A DNA stretch of 45,701 nucleotides from DATAMF01 sp964472565 (GTDB taxonomy: Bacteria; Chloroflexota; Anaerolineae; Aggregatilineales; Aggregatilineaceae): positions 1-45,701 of the forward strand of contig CAYYNB010000026.1 in assembly GCA_964472565.1 (NCBI GenBank), in the 5' to 3' direction. A model generated the notes under the pieces. The model saw only the letters and a program-made list of their open reading frames with translations, had not been told where the DNA came from and ran no database searches. The number at the start of each line of letters is the position of its first letter. The first letter of the stretch is position 1. Shown here piece after piece: positions 42,289 through 45,701 of this stretch. A program made the translations under genes and the position numbers.

Positions 42289-43224
42289 ATGGAATACCGT
42301 GATTACTATCAAGTTCTCGGCGTAGAACGGACAGCTTCGGAAAAGGATATTCGCAAGGCGTATCGCCGCCTGGCGCGACAGTATCATCCTGATGTGAATC
42401 CGGGCAATCAACAGGCTGAAGAGAAATTCAAGGAGATCAACGAAGCCTACGAAGTGCTATCGGATGCTGAGAAGCGAAAAAAATATGATGAACTGGGCAA
42501 AAGCTACCAGCAATGGCAGCGCATGGGCGGCCAACCGGGCGGCTTTGATTGGTCACGCTGGACCAGCGGCCAACCAGGGGGTGGATACCGAGTCGAGTTC
42601 AATGATGCGGATTTGGGCGGCGATATTTTTTCGGAGTTCTTTCGTAATATCTTTGGCGGCGGCATGGGTGGGAGAACTGAGCGAGGCCAGCCGCGCACCC
42701 GGCAGACGATGCGCGGGCAAGACTTAGAAGTGGTGGCCCAGGTCACGCTGGAAGAGGCGTATCAGGGGACGATGCGACAGGTCCAGATCGGACAGCGGCA
42801 GCTCAAGGTGACGATTCCGGCGGGCGCGCAGGAAGGCACACGCGTGCGGTTGAGCGGGCAGGGAGAACCAGGTTATACCGGTGGGCAACCAGGCGATTTA
42901 TATGTCATTGTTAATGTGTTGGATCATCCAGTTTTTCAACGGGATGGGGATGATCTGCACCTGGATTTGAAGGTGTCGTTGTATACGGCGGTATTGGGTG
43001 GAACGGTCAAGGTGCCCACGTTGGGCGGCGATGTCAGCTTGCGGATTCAGCCTGGAACGCAGTCGGGGCAGAGTATTCGACTGCGCGGGAAGGGGATGCC
43101 TCGAATGCGGCAAGCGGACAGCTTTGGTGATCTGTATGCTCATATTCTGGTTCAAGTGCCAACGGATTTGACTTCAAAGGAAAAGGAATTGTTCGAGAAC
43201 TTACGCACACTGCGGAGTTCGTAG
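42289..43224 (+). CDS. cbpA: DnaJ-class co-chaperone, CbpA-like (no zinc finger)
   Basis: 311 residues. The J domain (1-68) has the HPD motif (33-35) that stimulates DnaK ATPase. A Gly-rich linker (about 80-140) follows, then two C-terminal substrate-binding domains (about 145-305: VTIPAGAQEGTRVRLSGQG, GDLYVIVNVLDHPVFQRDGDDL). The four CxxCxGxG zinc motifs of true DnaJ are absent, so this is the CbpA type. ATG 42289 (MEYRDYYQVLGV) fits the family; ATG 42277 four codons earlier lacks a ribosome site. It heads the dnaJ-htrA-hspR unit. dnaK and grpE are not in the window. Confidence 0.9.
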   Translation: MEYRDYYQVLGVERTASEKDIRKAYRRLARQYHPDVNPGNQQAEEKFKEINEAYEVLSDAEKRKKYDELGKSYQQWQRMGGQPGGFDWSRWTSGQPGGGYRVEFNDADLGGDIFSEFFRNIFGGGMGGRTERGQPRTRQTMRGQDLEVVAQVTLEEAYQGTMRQVQIGQRQLKVTIPAGAQEGTRVRLSGQGEPGYTGGQPGDLYVIVNVLDHPVFQRDGDDLHLDLKVSLYTAVLGGTVKVPTLGGDVSLRIQPGTQSGQSIRLRGKGMPRMRQADSFGDLYAHILVQVPTDLTSKEKELFENLRTLRSS

Positions 43225-43243
43225 GGTATATGGGACAAACGCT

Positions 43244-44590
43244 ATGGGTTGGAATTTTGAGGATTTTCAGCGGTACGAGGAAAAAACGCGGCAAACTGGA
43301 CGCGTCTCAGCCCTGCTGATCGGGGTCGGTATTGGCATGATTACGCTGCTGGTGATTACCGCCATGATTTTTACGACGGTCAGTTTGTTAGCTGATCCTG
43401 TTCTTGAGGACAGCCAGCCGCAAACTCAAAGACAGACACGCGATGTTACCCGCCATGAACCATCGGCGGACGATTTGCGGAATGCCAATTACCGGCCCAG
43501 CGAATGGCAGCCGATGGCCCAACAACAACCGACACCAACGCCACTGCCCGTCGAGCTGGTGCAACAGGCGGATGCGGAATATTTGCTGCTGGAGAATATT
43601 TACGAGCGCGTCAGCCCGTCGGTGGTCAATATTGAGATTGTGTCGCGGTATCACAGCGAGTCGGACACGATTGACAGCAGCGGGTCGGGATTTGTGCTGG
43701 ATATGGAAGGGCATATCGTCACCAATTCGCACGTGGTACGTGATGCGGAAGAAATACTGGTCACGTTTTCGAATGGCTACGCGACTAATGCGGAAGTGGT
43801 GGGGATAGATGACTACAGCGATCTGGCGGTGGTGCAAATTGATCCGACGGGTGCGCCGCTGGTTCCGGTGGTGTTGGGGGACAGTGGGCAACTTCGGGTT
43901 GGTCAGCGGGTGATTGCGATTGGCAACCCATTTGGGCTGGAAGGCAGTATGACCGTCGGGATTGTCAGCGCGCTGGGGCGCACACTGCCATCGGTGCAAC
44001 TGCTCGATCCGACTTCACAGCCATACAGCAATCCGTCGATTATCCAGGTGGACGCGAGCGTGAATCCGGGAAATTCGGGCGGGCCGCTGCTCGACTCGTA
44101 TGGACAGGTGATCGGCATCAACACGGCGATTCGGACGGAAAGCGGCGGGTTTGAGGGGATTGCCTTCGCCGTGCCGGTTAATACGGTGAAGCGCGTTATA
44201 CCGCAGTTGATCGATAGTGGAGAAGCAAAATATTCATGGCTGGGCATTTCGACGCCGCCATCTGTGCCGGGGTTGAGCCTGGCCGCGATTGCGGATGAGT
44301 TGGCGCTGCCTGTGACCAGCGGCGTTATGATCGACACGGTGCTGCCGGATTCACCGGCTGAGCGCGCCGGACTGCGGGGCGGAACGCAATCGGCACAAGT
44401 GCGCGGAATCGATGTGCCGATTGATGGGGATATTGTAGTAGCGATCAACAGCATCATGATCAATGATATTGATGATCTGATTGCTTATCTGGTGGAAAAT
44501 ACGTCGCCGGGGCAGGTGGTCGTGCTGACCATTGTCCGCGAAGGTCAAACGCTGGATGTGAATGTGGAACTGGGTGTGCGCCCGGATTAG
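43244..44590 (+). CDS. HtrA/DegP-like membrane-anchored serine protease
   Basis: 448 residues. One TM anchor (about 22-48) and a polar linker precede a trypsin-like domain (about 115-330) with catalytic H163 (TNSHVV), D193 (YSDLAVV) and S278 (GNSGGPLL). A single PDZ domain (about 345-445) has DSPAERAGLRGG and DGDIVVAINSI. It should degrade misfolded proteins outside the cytoplasmic membrane. It lies 19 nt after the co-chaperone gene and 18 nt before hspR. ATG 43244 is used. All three residues of the catalytic triad are intact. Confidence 0.92.
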   Translation: MGWNFEDFQRYEEKTRQTGRVSALLIGVGIGMITLLVITAMIFTTVSLLADPVLEDSQPQTQRQTRDVTRHEPSADDLRNANYRPSEWQPMAQQQPTPTPLPVELVQQADAEYLLLENIYERVSPSVVNIEIVSRYHSESDTIDSSGSGFVLDMEGHIVTNSHVVRDAEEILVTFSNGYATNAEVVGIDDYSDLAVVQIDPTGAPLVPVVLGDSGQLRVGQRVIAIGNPFGLEGSMTVGIVSALGRTLPSVQLLDPTSQPYSNPSIIQVDASVNPGNSGGPLLDSYGQVIGINTAIRTESGGFEGIAFAVPVNTVKRVIPQLIDSGEAKYSWLGISTPPSVPGLSLAAIADELALPVTSGVMIDTVLPDSPAERAGLRGGTQSAQVRGIDVPIDGDIVVAINSIMINDIDDLIAYLVENTSPGQVVVLTIVREGQTLDVNVELGVRPD

Positions 44591-44608
44591 TCAGGAAGCA
44601 GCTTCAGT

Positions 44609-44908
44609 ATGAACGACAAAATCACCGGCGACGAACCGTGCTTGACGATTGGCGTGGTGGCGCGATTGGTGGATTTGCATCCGCAAACGCTGCGTAACTA
44701 CGAACAGTTGGGGCTGGTCGTTCCACAACGAACGGATGGCAATATCCGACTGTATTCGCCGCGCGAGGTCGAACGGTTGTTGAAGATCAACCGGCTGACA
44801 CAAGAACTGGGTGTGAATCTGGCCGGGGTGGAAATCATTCTGCGGCTGTCGGATCAGATTGAGATGCTGCAACTGGAGATCGAGAGTTTACGCGCGGATG
44901 CGATATAG
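44609..44908 (+). CDS. hspR: HspR, MerR-family heat-shock repressor
   Basis: 99 residues. The MerR-type winged helix (about 12-80) has IGVVARLVDLHPQTLRNYEQ, LGLVVPQRTDGNIRLYSPRE and the ELGVNLAGVEIIL stretch that is characteristic of HspR. A short C-terminal coil ends the protein. HspR represses chaperone genes by binding HAIR dyads and often needs DnaK as co-repressor. It is the last gene of the unit; a strong terminator starts 4 nt after its stop. It probably represses the promoter at 42222-42250, where a HAIR-like site lies. Confidence 0.92.
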   Translation: MNDKITGDEPCLTIGVVARLVDLHPQTLRNYEQLGLVVPQRTDGNIRLYSPREVERLLKINRLTQELGVNLAGVEIILRLSDQIEMLQLEIESLRADAI

Positions 44909-44911
44909 TCG

Positions 44912-44939
44912 TGGGGAGCAAGGTTGCTCCCCATTTTTG
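44912..44939 (+). terminator. Rho-independent terminator between hspR and nadE
   Basis: GGGGAGC (44913-44919) pairs with GCTCCCC (44926-44932), extended by A-T and T-A pairs, then ATTTTTGTT. It closes the dnaJ-htrA-hspR unit and lies only 17 nt before the nadE start. Confidence 0.9.
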
Positions 44940-44956
44940 TTGAACAGGAGAAGAGG

Positions 44957-45701
44957 ATGGCTGATCCAATTCTAGCGCGGTTAGACATTAATACGGACCT
45001 GGCGCGGAAGATTCTGGTGTTGTTTCTGCGGGATGCCGTTACCAAAGTCGGATTCAAAAAAGCGGTGCTGGGGTTGAGCGGCGGAATCGATTCGGCGCTG
45101 TCGGCGTATCTGGTGGCGGAAGCGCTCGGCCCGGAAAACGTGCTGGCGGTGCGAATGCCGTACAAATCGTCATCGCAGAGCAGCCTGGATGATGCACAGG
45201 CGGTGATCGACGCGCTGGGAATACAGAGCGATACGATTGAGATTACGGCGATGGCGGATCCGCTGATTGCGCGCTTCCCGGATATGTCCGCGATGCGGAA
45301 GGGGAATATCATGGCGCGAACGCGGATGGTCGTGCTGTATGACCAGTCGGCGGCGTTTAACGGGTTGGTGATCGGCACGAGCAACAAAACGGAAACGCTG
45401 CTGGGTTATACAACGATTTACGGCGATAACGCGGCAGCCGTGCAGCCGATTGCGGATTTGTATAAAACGCAGGTGCGGCAACTGTCGCGGGACTTGGGTA
45501 TGCCGGAGCAATTGATCAGCAAAGCGCCGTCAGCGGATTTGTGGGAAGGGCAGACGGACGAAGGCGAACTGGGCTATACCTATGAAATGGCCGACCAGGC
45601 GCTGTATCTGCTAGTGGATGAGCGGTACAGCGTCGATGAAGTGGTGGCCGAAGGGTTTGAGCGCTCCTTTGTTGAACGAATCTGGCGGCAGGTGCGGCTG
45701 A
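44957..45701 (+). CDS. nadE: NH3-dependent NAD(+) synthetase, 3' end truncated by window
   Basis: 248 residues are present and the frame is open at the window end, so about 20-40 residues are missing. The N-type PP-loop SGGIDS (41-46) binds ATP. GTSNKTETLLGYTTIYGD and the APSADLWEGQTDE stretch are typical of NadE, which converts nicotinate adenine dinucleotide to NAD with ATP and ammonia in the cytoplasm. No N-terminal glutaminase domain is present, so the ammonia-dependent form is likely. AGGAGAAGAGG precedes ATG 44957. As a terminator lies just upstream, nadE either has a promoter inside hspR or is expressed by read-through. Confidence 0.92.
   Translation, partial: MADPILARLDINTDLARKILVLFLRDAVTKVGFKKAVLGLSGGIDSALSAYLVAEALGPENVLAVRMPYKSSSQSSLDDAQAVIDALGIQSDTIEITAMADPLIARFPDMSAMRKGNIMARTRMVVLYDQSAAFNGLVIGTSNKTETLLGYTTIYGDNAAAVQPIADLYKTQVRQLSRDLGMPEQLISKAPSADLWEGQTDEGELGYTYEMADQALYLLVDERYSVDEVVAEGFERSFVERIWRQVRL

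Overview
The window looks like a chromosomal segment of an uncultured member of the Chloroflexota, probably near Anaerolineae. This is inferred from gene content, not from a marker gene: very long GAF-rich histidine kinases, PadR and Ser/Thr kinase regulators, a class A penicillin-binding protein with a proline/acid-rich N-terminus, a PrsW/cyclic-nucleotide fusion, a DnaJ-HtrA-HspR cluster and repeated GC-rich intergenic hairpins. One 100-base run of N (2633-2732) marks a scaffold join. No rRNA, tRNA, CRISPR array, transposase or phage gene was seen.

Layout. 1-620 has no solid gene but holds a sigma70-type promoter and a leader with competing secondary structures ahead of a RIO-type kinase (621-1622). 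Then come a MaoC-like hydratase (1718-2173), a large class A PBP interrupted by the assembly gap (2268-6774), an intergenic repeat island (6775-7244), a double-GNAT acetyltransferase (7245-8141), a Ser/Thr kinase fused to a NarL-type response regulator (minus, 8159-9670), a lipoprotein (9831-10661), a WD40 lipoprotein (minus, 10882-12114) and a PadR regulator (12221-12985).

13344-33727 is one tightly packed co-oriented block of about 20 kb. It encodes a single-domain response regulator, a soluble four-GAF protein, three 6-TM (approximate) GAF proteins, a two-TM HAMP-GAF protein, a 2170-residue hybrid histidine kinase with seven GAF domains, a PAS and two receivers, a threonine synthase fused to a receiver domain, a receiver-histidine kinase and an EamA transporter. 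Genes overlap or lie at most 20 nt apart. Five consecutive sensor proteins have no kinase, cyclase or DNA-binding output. They share an unusual short GAF-like module and/or a common C-terminal tail. This sensor array, feeding a kinase pair and a receiver-tagged PLP enzyme, is the best candidate for an undescribed system.

33724-43224 holds a HEAT-repeat protein (minus), a glycine-zipper membrane protein, a zinc-ribbon PP2C phosphatase, a 48-residue Flp-type pilin-like peptide (36922-37068) with its own terminator, and a four-gene minus-strand operon (DUF2207 protein, winged-helix/zinc-ribbon membrane protein, PrsW-cNMP fusion, cNMP-binding protein). 42222-44908 is a heat-shock-type unit (DnaJ/CbpA, HtrA, HspR) whose promoter carries a near-match to the HspR operator (HAIR). 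nadE follows and runs off the window end.
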